This document shows, in pieces, positions 1 to 5,742 of a DNA stretch of 5,742 nt. A program made the translations under genes and the position numbers. The stretch's first letter is position 1; every line of letters begins with the position of its first letter. This stretch comes from Pseudomonadota bacterium (GTDB taxonomy: Bacteria; Pseudomonadota; Alphaproteobacteria; Rhizobiales; Devosiaceae), in NCBI GenBank assembly GCA_023437755.1, contig JAEZFJ010000420.1, positions 1-5,742 of the forward strand, given 5' to 3'. The notes under the pieces were generated by a model, which saw only the letters and a program-made list of their open reading frames with translations, was not told the DNA's origin and did no database searches.

Positions 1-26
1 CTTCCGTACCCAGGACTGAAGGTTGC

Positions 27-48
27 GGAGGCCGCCCGCGCGGCCTCC
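27..48 (-). terminator. Perfect GC-rich stem-loop directly after the regulator stop
   Basis: Bases 27-35 and 40-48 form a perfect 9-bp inverted repeat (GGAGGCCGC / GCGGCCTCC) around a 4-nt loop. The stem touches the TAG stop at 51-49. On the minus strand it is followed by GCAACCTTCAG, which has only a very weak T-rich element. A transcription terminator for the regulator gene is the best reading, although the short U tract means Rho help or a bidirectional role cannot be excluded. The remaining 26 bases to the left edge show no gene. Confidence 0.6.
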
Positions 49-1119
49 CTACCCTGCCGCGGCAACCGGAATGCCGGACTCCTGACTGACGGCAGTCGAC
101 GCGCGAGCGACCAGTTCGCATTCGACCTTCACCCGCGTTCCCTTGACGTTCAGTCCATTCGCCCGGTCGAGCAACATCTCCGCAGCAACGCGGCCCATCT
201 CATACTGGGGAAGCACCAGGGTAGTCAGCGGTGGGTGCATGGATCGTGCGATCTCGCGATCGTCGAACCCCACCACGGCCACATCGTCCGGTACCGACAG
301 GCCCAGCTTGCGCAGCGCGTCGTAGCAGCCGACCGCCATGAGATCGTTGGCGCAGAAAATCGCGTCCGGCGGATTGTCCAGCGCCATCAATTCCATGGTC
401 ATGGCATAGCCGGCGGATGGCTCCCAGTTGCCGGGGCGAACAAGCGCCGGATCGAATGGGATATCATGGCTGGTCAGCGCCTGCCGATAGCCCTTCAGGC
501 GGTCGCGTGGGTTGTCCAGCCCCTGCTGGCCATTGATCAGGGCAATGCGCCGACGGCCGATGCTGATCAGGTGTTCAGTGGCCACTCGCCCGCCGAGCAG
601 GTCCGCCGGTATCACCGAGGGCAGCACCCCCTGCTCGTCGTAGCAGTTCACCAGCACGGTGTTGTGGCTCTCGAACGCCTCCGGCAGATGCACCTGCCGG
701 GTCAGGATGGTGCCGTAAATGACACCCACGAGGTCCTGCTTGCCGACGCTCGCCAACAGGTCCGCCTCGATGTCCGCATCGGCATGGCTGACCGCCATCA
801 GCACATTGGTGCCGAGATTGAGGGCGCGGTCCCGCGCCCCTTCGAACGCCAGCGACATCCAGGGGTCGGTAGAAACTTCATCGGCGATGAACAGGATCGT
901 GGAACGACCCGCGGGCGCGCTCTTCTGGCTGCGGCGGACGAACTTGTAGTTGAGCCGCTCCGCCGCGTCATTCACCCGCTGTCGCGTCGCGTCGCTCAGG
1001 CGAGCCAGCTTGCTGCCGCTCAGCACGAGCGAGACAGTCGCCTGAGACACGCCTGCAGCGGCCGCAACGTCCATCATGGTCGGCCCCGTACCGCCGGACC
1101 GCCGTTTCGCTTTCGTCAT
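49..1119 (-). CDS. LacI-family transcriptional regulator
   Basis: From the ATG at 1119 the protein has 356 residues. It has an N-terminal LacI helix-turn-helix (MMDVAAAAGVSQATVSLVLSG, about 15-35), a linker, and a periplasmic-binding-protein-like effector domain (about 73-340) with FCANDLMAVG (255-264), VVGFDDREIA (282-291) and HPPLTTL (295-301), as in PurR/GalR-type regulators. Such proteins dimerise, bind palindromic operators and release or bind DNA on sensing a sugar or metabolite. The hinge is unusual: after LNYKF comes VRRSQKSAPAG in place of the usual PNxxARxL helix. An in-frame ATG at 1152 would add 11 residues but overlaps the candidate promoter; ATGs at 1077 or 1074 would leave only one or no residue before the HTH. 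The gene lies 124 nt after the oxidoreductase on the same strand and probably controls this operon and itself (inference). Its stop at 51-49 is followed at once by a hairpin. Confidence 0.93.
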   Translation of the reverse strand: MTKAKRRSGGTGPTMMDVAAAAGVSQATVSLVLSGSKLARLSDATRQRVNDAAERLNYKFVRRSQKSAPAGRSTILFIADEVSTDPWMSLAFEGARDRALNLGTNVLMAVSHADADIEADLLASVGKQDLVGVIYGTILTRQVHLPEAFESHNTVLVNCYDEQGVLPSVIPADLLGGRVATEHLISIGRRRIALINGQQGLDNPRDRLKGYRQALTSHDIPFDPALVRPGNWEPSAGYAMTMELMALDNPPDAIFCANDLMAVGCYDALRKLGLSVPDDVAVVGFDDREIARSMHPPLTTLVLPQYEMGRVAAEMLLDRANGLNVKGTRVKVECELVARASTAVSQESGIPVAAAG

Positions 1120-1126
1120 GAACCTA

Positions 1127-1153
1127 GATGCTTCCCAAAGACATAGCAGCATC
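1127..1153. repeat. Short inverted repeat in the regulator's 5' region
   Basis: GATGCT at 1127-1132 and AGCATC at 1148-1153 are perfect 6-bp inverted copies separated by 15 bp, just upstream of the regulator's proposed ATG (1119) and overlapping the candidate -10 element. It could form a leader hairpin or offer spaced half-sites for a regulator. It lacks the compact CG-centred palindrome typical of LacI-family operators, and six bases can arise by chance. Confidence 0.25.
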
Positions 1154-1176
1154 GCCGCCCGTCACATGAATTTCAA
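1148..1176 (-). promoter_or_regulatory. Candidate promoter for the LacI-family regulator gene
   Basis: On the minus strand TTGAAA (1176-1171) matches the sigma70 -35 consensus at 5 of 6 bases. After a 17-nt spacer, GATGCT (1153-1148) is a poor -10 match (3 of 6). Transcription would begin near 1141, giving a short leader before the ATG at 1119 and excluding the in-frame ATG at 1152. The local sequence is AT-richer than its surroundings, as expected for a promoter. The weak -10 keeps confidence low. Confidence 0.3.
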
Positions 1177-1210
1177 GACACGGCAGGACGAACGCTGCCC
1201 ATGTAGCGAT

Positions 1211-1242
1211 CTGCGGGCCCGGCGGCAACTGCGGGCCCCCAG
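1211..1242 (-). terminator. GC-rich hairpin just after the oxidoreductase stop (possible terminator or 3' mRNA stabiliser)
   Basis: The arms 1211-1221 and 1232-1242 pair as CTG + GGGCCCG with one C-C mismatch and a 10-nt loop. On the minus strand the stem begins one base after the TGA at 1246-1244. The bases that follow (ATCGCTACATG on the minus strand) contain no T run, so it is not a textbook intrinsic terminator. It may slow transcription, act with Rho, or protect the 3' end of the operon message while allowing some read-through into the lacI-type gene. Function is inferred from structure and position only. Confidence 0.5.
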
Positions 1243-1243
1243 G

Positions 1244-2314
1244 TCACTGTCGGAAATGCCGGGCGACTTCCTTGAACAGGAGAAGGTCTTCGAGGGAATC
1301 CTGGAGCGTCGTCTTGTTGGGCACGCCCTTGGTGACGGCGTCCCCAAACGCGTTGAGCTCAATACGGAACGGGTCTTCGTAGACGGGACCGATGATCTCC
1401 GTGCTGGTATCGGTGGCGGAAGAAGTGGTGATTTCGAGCCGGGTGGGCAGGTTGCGGATGTACGGCGTGTCGTAGTTCATCCGGAAATGCTGCGTCTGGG
1501 TGAGCACCTCGATCCCGGCATCGAAGCGCGACACCTCGTCGATCACCGCTTCATAGAGGGCGGTGAAGTGGCCATAGTCGAACAGCGCCACCACGGTTTC
1601 GCCACCATGCTGAAGGGCATATGAACAGCTTCTGGGGCTCCCCAACAGGTCGCGCATGGCCGAGAAGCTGTGCGATGACAGTCCGGTGAGCACCTGATAA
1701 GCGCGCAGGGCGTCGGGCGGGCTCTCCTCGCCCATGACCGAGCGCAGCATGGCCTGGGTGCGGACGCGGCCATCCGCGATGAGTTCGGCCGGCACATCGG
1801 TGGGCTTGAAGACGTTGCGCGTCTGAGCAACGAAAAACGGCGCCTCGCGGATGATGTCGCGGACCCGCACGTGACGGATTTCTCCGAGCGGCGGCAGGCG
1901 GCGCTTCAGCTCGAGGAACGGGCGCGAGAACCGGCGCATATAGCCCACAAACACCACCTGCCCCGGTCGCTGCTCGATTTTAAGGATCGGGCGCAATTGC
2001 TCGGCAGTGAGGCACGCTGGCTTTTCGATAAAGACGTGCTTGCCGGACGTTATCGCCTTTTCCAACAGCTCTGCATGAAGATGGTCGGGGGTCAGGATGA
2101 ACACGGCATCGAGCGCGGGGTCAGCGATCAACGCGTCCGCGGAGGCGTGGCGGGTGGGCACGCCATAGCGGGTGGCGACGTACTCGACGAGGCTCGGCGA
2201 CACGTCGGTCACAGCCCCTACGGCGAAGCGGCTGTCGTCAGCGAGCAGTGGCAGGTGCATCAGCTGGGCAACCTCGCCCAGGCCGATAAGCCCGACCTTG
2301 ATGGGAGCGGTCAC
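1244..2314 (-). CDS. Gfo/Idh/MocA family NAD(P)-dependent oxidoreductase
   Basis: With a GTG start at 2314 the protein has 356 residues, normal for this family of sugar and inositol dehydrogenases. An N-terminal Rossmann domain begins VGLIGLGEVAQ (7-17, dinucleotide loop GLGEVA). The family signature FIEKPA lies at 95-100 with catalytic Lys98, and GYMRRF at 124-129 marks the start of the substrate domain. His215 in SSHSF lies where the family usually has DxGxH, but the Asp four residues earlier is replaced by Gly211. The open frame extends 56 codons upstream to an ATG at 2482, but that part is Arg/Gly-rich, lies inside the isomerase gene and precedes the family's normal N-terminus. The GTG overlaps the isomerase stop as GTGA, and an AAGGAA site sits about 8-9 nt upstream, so coupled translation is likely. 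It probably oxidises a sugar or polyol, or reduces the keto product, in the cytoplasm. Substrate and cofactor preference are unknown. Confidence 0.9.
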   Translation of the reverse strand: MTAPIKVGLIGLGEVAQLMHLPLLADDSRFAVGAVTDVSPSLVEYVATRYGVPTRHASADALIADPALDAVFILTPDHLHAELLEKAITSGKHVFIEKPACLTAEQLRPILKIEQRPGQVVFVGYMRRFSRPFLELKRRLPPLGEIRHVRVRDIIREAPFFVAQTRNVFKPTDVPAELIADGRVRTQAMLRSVMGEESPPDALRAYQVLTGLSSHSFSAMRDLLGSPRSCSYALQHGGETVVALFDYGHFTALYEAVIDEVSRFDAGIEVLTQTQHFRMNYDTPYIRNLPTRLEITTSSATDTSTEIIGPVYEDPFRIELNAFGDAVTKGVPNKTTLQDSLEDLLLFKEVARHFRQ

Positions 2315-2331
2315 GGGGCGATTTCCTTCAC
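2311..2331 (-). promoter_or_regulatory. GTGA stop/start overlap with Shine-Dalgarno for the oxidoreductase
   Basis: On the minus strand the isomerase ends ...AAGGAAATCGCCCCGTGA and the oxidoreductase begins at the GTG that shares four bases with that TGA. The purine-rich AAGGAA lies about 8 nt before the GTG. The arrangement decides the start in favour of GTG 2314 and indicates translational coupling of two enzymes likely to act in sequence. Confidence 0.75.
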
Positions 2332-3165
2332 ATAGGTCAGGTTGCGGGCGGCAAGTTCCAGCGGGGTCTCGCTCGCCTCGGCGGCGACGTCCTGCTCCAC
2401 GACGACCGGCCCGTCGAAGCCGCGCTCCGCGAGGAGACGCATGACCGCCCTGATGTCGACGGCCCCGTCCGGCAGCGGGCACATCACCCCTGCCCCGTAG
2501 GACTCCGCGATGGAGAGTTCCCGACGCAGCACGCGGGCACGCACGGCCGGATCGACGTTCTTGAGGTGCATGTAGGCGATGCGGGGCATCACCCTGTCCA
2601 TGTAGGCCAACACGTCCTGATCCCAGAAGGCGTGATGGCCGGTATCGAAGCAGAGGTCGATTTCAGTCTCGGCCAGCAGACGGTCGATCTGCGCCTCTCG
2701 CTCTACCGCCGTGCCGATATGCGGGTGGAAGCTGAGCTTCAGCCCGTACTCGCCCTCGACCAGTTGCAGCGCATCGCTGACCATATCGGTGAGGCCGTCC
2801 CAACCGGCCAGATCCAGCCGGCCCTCCTGCCCCGCAGGGTACCAGTTGCTCTCGTCCATGATGACGAGGTGGTGGGCGCCGAGATCGCGCAGCAGTGCCG
2901 ACAGGTCGCGCAGCGTCGCCAGGAATTGTGGCTTGCTTCCGGTGTCGCCGAAGGTGTGGACGTGCGTGGCGCCGATCAGCGTCAGGTTGCGGCGGGCGAG
3001 TTCATCGCACAGCAGCGCGGCATCCTTTAGCAGGAAGCCGAAGGGTCCGAGTTCGGTGCCCTGATAGCCTGCGGCAGCGACCTCATCGAGATATTGCTGC
3101 CAGCTGTAGCGGTTGCCGGTGGGATAGTTGATGCCCCAGGAACAGGGCGCGTTGCCGATAAGCAT
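2311..3165 (-). CDS. IolE-like sugar isomerase/epimerase/dehydratase (xylose isomerase-like TIM barrel)
   Basis: This 284-residue protein matches the AP endonuclease 2/xylose isomerase-like TIM-barrel family, whose members act on keto-sugars, keto-inositols and sugar phosphates with a divalent metal. The N-terminal NAPCSWG (5-11) and GTELGPFGF (36-44) are characteristic of the IolE/MocC-like branch. Further family elements are FHPHIGT at 146-152, FDTGHH at 173-178, YMHLKN at 198-203 and VVEQD at 255-259. Asp174, His200 and Glu257 are the likely metal ligands, with a histidine of the HPH motif near the site. IolE dehydrates 2-keto-myo-inositol; relatives such as YcjR act on 3-keto-sugars. The oxidoreductase gene directly after it (GTGA overlap) supports successive steps on an oxidised sugar. 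The ATG at 3165 starts 3 nt after the metallohydrolase stop, with a GAGG sequence about 8 nt upstream. The fold is clear; the exact reaction is not, so no gene symbol is given. Confidence 0.87.
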   Translation of the reverse strand: MLIGNAPCSWGINYPTGNRYSWQQYLDEVAAAGYQGTELGPFGFLLKDAALLCDELARRNLTLIGATHVHTFGDTGSKPQFLATLRDLSALLRDLGAHHLVIMDESNWYPAGQEGRLDLAGWDGLTDMVSDALQLVEGEYGLKLSFHPHIGTAVEREAQIDRLLAETEIDLCFDTGHHAFWDQDVLAYMDRVMPRIAYMHLKNVDPAVRARVLRRELSIAESYGAGVMCPLPDGAVDIRAVMRLLAERGFDGPVVVEQDVAAEASETPLELAARNLTYVKEIAP

Positions 3166-3168
3166 GGG

Positions 3169-4572
3169 TCAGGCCTCGATATAGATCGGATTGCTGAGGG
3201 CGCGACGGATGGGCTGATCGGCGAGGTCGGCACCCTTGAGTTGCCACGGCAGTTCCCGACCATCGAGCGTTGCGGTGAACTCGGCAACGAGCCGCTCGCG
3301 GCTCCGTTGGGCAATGATCTCGGCGCGCACGAACCGGCGCACGCGGTCCAGCGGAACGGTCGCTTGCCAGTCGTTCGCAGCGATCTCGACCTCTGCAACA
3401 ACACCATCAGCATCGATCAGCACCAGCCGGTCGCCCGCAGCACCGCGCACCGTCACGTCCAGCGTTGTCAGCTCAGAGACCGTGCCACCCATGACCATAC
3501 CGCCGCTGCCGATCTCCAGATGCGGGCCCGTCGGGCTTTCGGTGATGTAACCGTGGCCCGCCTTCATTGCCGCGAGGATCGCGTCCTCGCTGAGCTCCGG
3601 CAGCCAGAAGACGGTGGTGGGGCGCGCCAGCACGAGCGGCCCCTCCGGGAGCAGCCGGTCGGGCTGGTGAAAGTCGGAGCCGCCAATGGCGGGCATCCGC
3701 ATCCCGCTCGCCAGCCGTCGCTGATACCGTTCCAGAGACACCCAGTTCCAGGCCATCCAGGTCGACTGCCACACCTCCTGGCAGTCGGCGGCGGGGAAGT
3801 CGTAGTCCCAGGGAATGGTCGGCTTGTCATGATTGATCGAGAGGAGCCCGCCCTTCTCATGCACCAGCCGCTCGAGCGTATGAGCATCGGACGGCTGCGT
3901 CATGCGGAAGTCGATCCAGTCATCTACGCCGTAGACATTGGCGTGCCCCACCGCTGTCGTCACCTCCATCGCGCGCACGAACACCAGATCCGGCGACGAC
4001 TGCGGGTGAAAATAGCGGCGTTGGGTGATGGTGTTGTGGTCGGCAACCGCGAGGAAATCGAGTCCCGCCTGCCTTGCGGCAGCGTGCAGCAATTCCGGCG
4101 CCCCACGCGCATCGGAATGGAAGGTGTGGCAGTGGAGATCGCCGCGGTACCACCCTGCCCCCGTGCGGACTGGCTTGCTACGGACCGGCTGCGGCTCTGT
4201 CTCTCGCGGCGCACTGTCCAGCGTCACGGCGACCGAAACGTCCGCTCCGGCCTCTGGCACCTTGTAGAGCCCGAGGATGACGTTCCACCTCCCCGGCTGA
4301 ATCTCGCCATGCACGTAACCGGGTGTCGCATCGTCGGTGGCGATGAAGAAGCGGTCGCGCGCACCACCGCTCCAGCCACGGAAACCCTCGGCCGTCGGGT
4401 AGCCGCTATCGCGCGGGTCGAACGCACCAAGGTCGATGATGCAATCCTCGGCCTTGGGGTAGGCCAGGGTCACGTCGATCCGCGTCGTGCCGGCTGGCAC
4501 CTCGAACGGGATGTAGAAATACGGATTTCGCGCCTGGTCGGCACGGGTGACGTGGTGGGTGATGGTGGTCAT
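3169..4572 (-). CDS. CehA/McbA-type PHP-fold metallohydrolase
   Basis: This 467-residue protein has three parts: an N-terminal beta-rich domain (about 1-130), a PHP-fold metallohydrolase core (about 140-345) and a beta-rich C-terminal domain ending in SNPIYIEA. The core carries the PHP metal-binding motifs in order: GDLHCHTFHSD at 144-154 (Asp145, His147, His149, His152), VADHN at 176-180 (Asp178, His179), Glu203 with His210, INHD at 246-249 (His248) and GGSDFH at 297-302 (Asp300, His302). PHP enzymes hydrolyse phosphoesters or, in CehA/McbA, the carbaryl carbamate ester, using a di- or trinuclear metal site. There is no signal peptide or membrane segment, so it should act in the cytoplasm on an imported compound. 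The ATG at 4572 is preceded by an AGGA-containing site (about 4579-4582) at good spacing. The stop is 3 nt before the isomerase gene. The fold and catalytic set are clear; the substrate is unknown, and a sugar phosphodiester or ester is an inference from the operon. Confidence 0.88.
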   Translation of the reverse strand: MTTITHHVTRADQARNPYFYIPFEVPAGTTRIDVTLAYPKAEDCIIDLGAFDPRDSGYPTAEGFRGWSGGARDRFFIATDDATPGYVHGEIQPGRWNVILGLYKVPEAGADVSVAVTLDSAPRETEPQPVRSKPVRTGAGWYRGDLHCHTFHSDARGAPELLHAAARQAGLDFLAVADHNTITQRRYFHPQSSPDLVFVRAMEVTTAVGHANVYGVDDWIDFRMTQPSDAHTLERLVHEKGGLLSINHDKPTIPWDYDFPAADCQEVWQSTWMAWNWVSLERYQRRLASGMRMPAIGGSDFHQPDRLLPEGPLVLARPTTVFWLPELSEDAILAAMKAGHGYITESPTGPHLEIGSGGMVMGGTVSELTTLDVTVRGAAGDRLVLIDADGVVAEVEIAANDWQATVPLDRVRRFVRAEIIAQRSRERLVAEFTATLDGRELPWQLKGADLADQPIRRALSNPIYIEA

Positions 4573-4588
4573 GGCCGGTCCTGCCCTG

Positions 4589-5692
4589 CTATTCCCCCAC
4601 CGCCGGGATACGTTTCCCGGCCCCGTCGAACAGATGCAGATGCTCGGCCGCGAAGGCGAGCGTCACGGTCTCGCCCAGGTCGAGATGGTCATCGGTGAAG
4701 ATGCGGGCGGTCAGCCGCGTCGCATCGGGCCGCTCTATGGTGACGAGGCTTTCCGGCCCCATGTTCTCGTTGGCGAACAGCGTGCCGGTGAGGGTGTTGG
4801 TCGCCCCCGGCTGCGCGATGGAGAGGTGCTCGGGGCGGATGCCGAGCGTGAGCTTCTCGCCCGCGGCCAAAGCCGTGCCGATCCCGTCGCTCATCGGCAG
4901 TCCACCAAGGCTGAGGCCGTCAGCAACAAGCCGCAACTGGCCCTCTCCCTGGCTGCCCGTCACCTCCACCAGGTTCATCGGCGGGTTGCCGACGAAATTG
5001 GCAACAAAGGTGGTGGCCGGGCGTCGGTAGATCTCGATTGGCGGGGCGTACTGGACGATGCGGCCCTGGTCCATCACGGCGATGCGGGTGGCAAGCGCCA
5101 TCGCCTCCGCCTGGTCGTGGGTCACATAAACCGCGGTCATGCCCATGTCGCGCTGCAGGTGGTTGAGAAAGCCACGCGCTTCGAGCCGCAGCTTGGCGTC
5201 GAGATTGGAGAGCGGCTCGTCGAACAGATACACCTTGGACGGATAGACCAGGGCCCGCGCGAGCGAGGTGCGCTGCTGCTGGCCGCCGGAAATCTGGCTC
5301 GGCAGCCGGTCCATCAGGTGTCCGATCTTGAGCACGTCGGCGACTTCCCTGGCGCGGCCGTGGCGCTTGGCGACAGCCTCGCCCCGAACCTTGAGGGGGT
5401 AGGCGATGTTGTCGGCCAGGTTCATGTGCGGATAGAGCGCATAGTCCTGGAACACCATCGAGATCTGCCGATCCTTGGGATGGAGGTGGGTGACGTCCTC
5501 GCCGCCGATCATGATCTGGCCGGAGGTGGGCGTCTCGAGACCGGCAATCATCCTGAGGCTCGTGGTCTTGCCACAGCCGGACGGGCCGAGCAGGCACACG
5601 AACTCGCCATCGCCAATGGAGAAGCTGACATCGGAGACGGCGGTGAAGGTGCCGAAGGTCTTGGTGACGTTGCGGAAGTCGACAGATGCCAT
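4589..5692 (-). CDS. Sugar ABC transporter ATP-binding protein, MalK/UgpC family
   Basis: This 367-residue protein is the cytoplasmic ATPase that powers a binding-protein-dependent importer of the CUT1 type (sugars, polyols, glycerol phosphates). All ABC motifs are present: Walker A GPSGCGKTT at residues 36-44, Q-loop Q82 in FQDYALYP, the signature ISGGQQQR at 134-141, Walker B VYLFDEP at 154-160, D-loop SNLD at 162-165 and switch His192. A C-terminal OB/TOBE regulatory region follows from about residue 238, including GIRPEH near 284-289. Length and the RPEH element are typical of MalK/UgpC proteins and separate it from shorter amino-acid or lipid transporter ATPases. The signature begins with Ile where Leu is usual, a mild change. 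The ATG at 5692 begins 6 nt after the preceding stop; no strong Shine-Dalgarno site is seen, so translational coupling is likely. The next gene starts 16 nt downstream. Substrate cannot be read from the ATPase. Confidence 0.95.
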   Translation of the reverse strand: MASVDFRNVTKTFGTFTAVSDVSFSIGDGEFVCLLGPSGCGKTTSLRMIAGLETPTSGQIMIGGEDVTHLHPKDRQISMVFQDYALYPHMNLADNIAYPLKVRGEAVAKRHGRAREVADVLKIGHLMDRLPSQISGGQQQRTSLARALVYPSKVYLFDEPLSNLDAKLRLEARGFLNHLQRDMGMTAVYVTHDQAEAMALATRIAVMDQGRIVQYAPPIEIYRRPATTFVANFVGNPPMNLVEVTGSQGEGQLRLVADGLSLGGLPMSDGIGTALAAGEKLTLGIRPEHLSIAQPGATNTLTGTLFANENMGPESLVTIERPDATRLTARIFTDDHLDLGETVTLAFAAEHLHLFDGAGKRIPAVGE

Positions 5693-5698
5693 TGGAAC

Positions 5699-5742
5699 TC
5701 AGGCCTTGATGCCGCCAAAGAACCGGAAGCCGAACTTCCAGC
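5699..5742 (-). CDS. 3' end of an upstream gene, probably a sugar ABC transporter permease (partial)
   Basis: A minus-strand frame is open from the right edge to a TGA at 5701-5699. It encodes the C-terminal residues WKFGFRFFGGIKA. The stop lies only 6 nt before the ATG of the ABC ATPase gene, so the two genes are almost certainly co-transcribed. In sugar ABC operons the gene directly before a MalK/UgpC-type ATPase is commonly an inner-membrane permease, and a short aromatic, basic, glycine-rich tail would suit the cytoplasmic end of such a protein. That identity rests on context; 13 residues cannot prove it. Another small membrane component of the transporter is an alternative. Confidence 0.5.
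   Translation of the reverse strand, partial: WKFGFRFFGGIKA

Noticed and set aside
235..1146. Plus-strand open frame (303 codons) opposite the LacI-type gene
   Set aside because: No domain signature and His/Arg/Gln-rich composition; the opposite strand encodes a clear LacI HTH and effector domain.
1120..1152. Upstream ATG at 1152 as start of the LacI-type gene
   Set aside because: It adds 11 residues unlike any LacI N-terminus and overlaps the candidate -10 element; the ATG at 1119 gives a more usual N-terminus.
1162..1176. TGAATTTCA as a LacI-type operator
   Set aside because: Only 4-bp arms around a single central base and no central CG; too short and of the wrong symmetry for a confident operator.
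2315..2482. 56-residue N-terminal extension of the oxidoreductase from an ATG at 2482
   Set aside because: The extension is Arg/Gly-rich, overlaps the conserved C-terminal part of the isomerase, and precedes the normal Rossmann start; the GTG at 2314 has a good ribosome site and a GTGA overlap.
3094..4698. Long plus-strand open frame (534 codons) opposite the metallohydrolase gene
   Set aside because: It is rich in Arg, His, Gly and Pro, shows no recognisable motif, and lies antisense to a protein with a full PHP motif set. Such frames are common opposite GC-rich genes.
5360..5420. ISGGQ in place of LSGGQ in the ABC signature as a sign of a degraded ATPase
   Set aside because: The signature itself (residues 134-141) lies a little upstream in the protein sequence of nothing unusual: Ile for Leu is conservative and every other catalytic motif is intact, so the protein should be functional.
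4920..5597. Second minus-strand frame (225 codons) inside the ABC ATPase gene
   Set aside because: It is an Arg/Pro/Gly-rich frame-shifted reading of the ATPase, whose own frame holds all ABC motifs.

Overview
The window is GC-rich, almost fully coding DNA in which every convincing gene lies on the minus strand, so it is transcribed from right to left. High GC, very tight gene packing, an UgpC/MalK-type sugar ABC ATPase, IolE-like and Gfo/Idh/MocA enzymes and a LacI regulator together suggest a soil or plant-associated alphaproteobacterium (Rhizobiales-like). That assignment is inferred from style only; no rRNA or other marker gene is present.

Layout in the direction of transcription: (1) the last codons of an upstream gene, probably an ABC permease, entering from the right edge (5742-5699); (2) a MalK/UgpC-type ABC ATPase (5692-4589); (3) a CehA/McbA-type PHP-fold metallohydrolase (4572-3169); (4) a TIM-barrel sugar isomerase/epimerase/dehydratase resembling IolE (3165-2311); (5) a Gfo/Idh/MocA NAD(P)-dependent oxidoreductase with a GTG start in a 4-nt GTGA overlap (2314-1244); (6) a GC-rich hairpin directly after that stop, then a short regulatory gap; (7) a LacI-family repressor (about 1119-49), also followed immediately by a GC-rich hairpin. 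Gaps between genes 1 to 5 are 6, 16, 3 and -4 nt, so they very probably form one operon.

Working model (inference): the ABC system imports a sugar, polyol or sugar conjugate. In the cytoplasm the PHP hydrolase cleaves an ester or phosphoester, while the Gfo/Idh/MocA enzyme and the IolE-like enzyme oxidise and then isomerise, epimerise or dehydrate the sugar. LacI probably senses the substrate or an intermediate. The ABC + TIM-barrel epimerase + Gfo/Idh + LacI combination recalls the E. coli ycj cluster (3-keto-glucoside chemistry) and inositol catabolism. The metallohydrolase makes this version unusual, and the substrate cannot be read from the sequence. No mobile element, tRNA, rRNA, CRISPR array or phage gene was seen.
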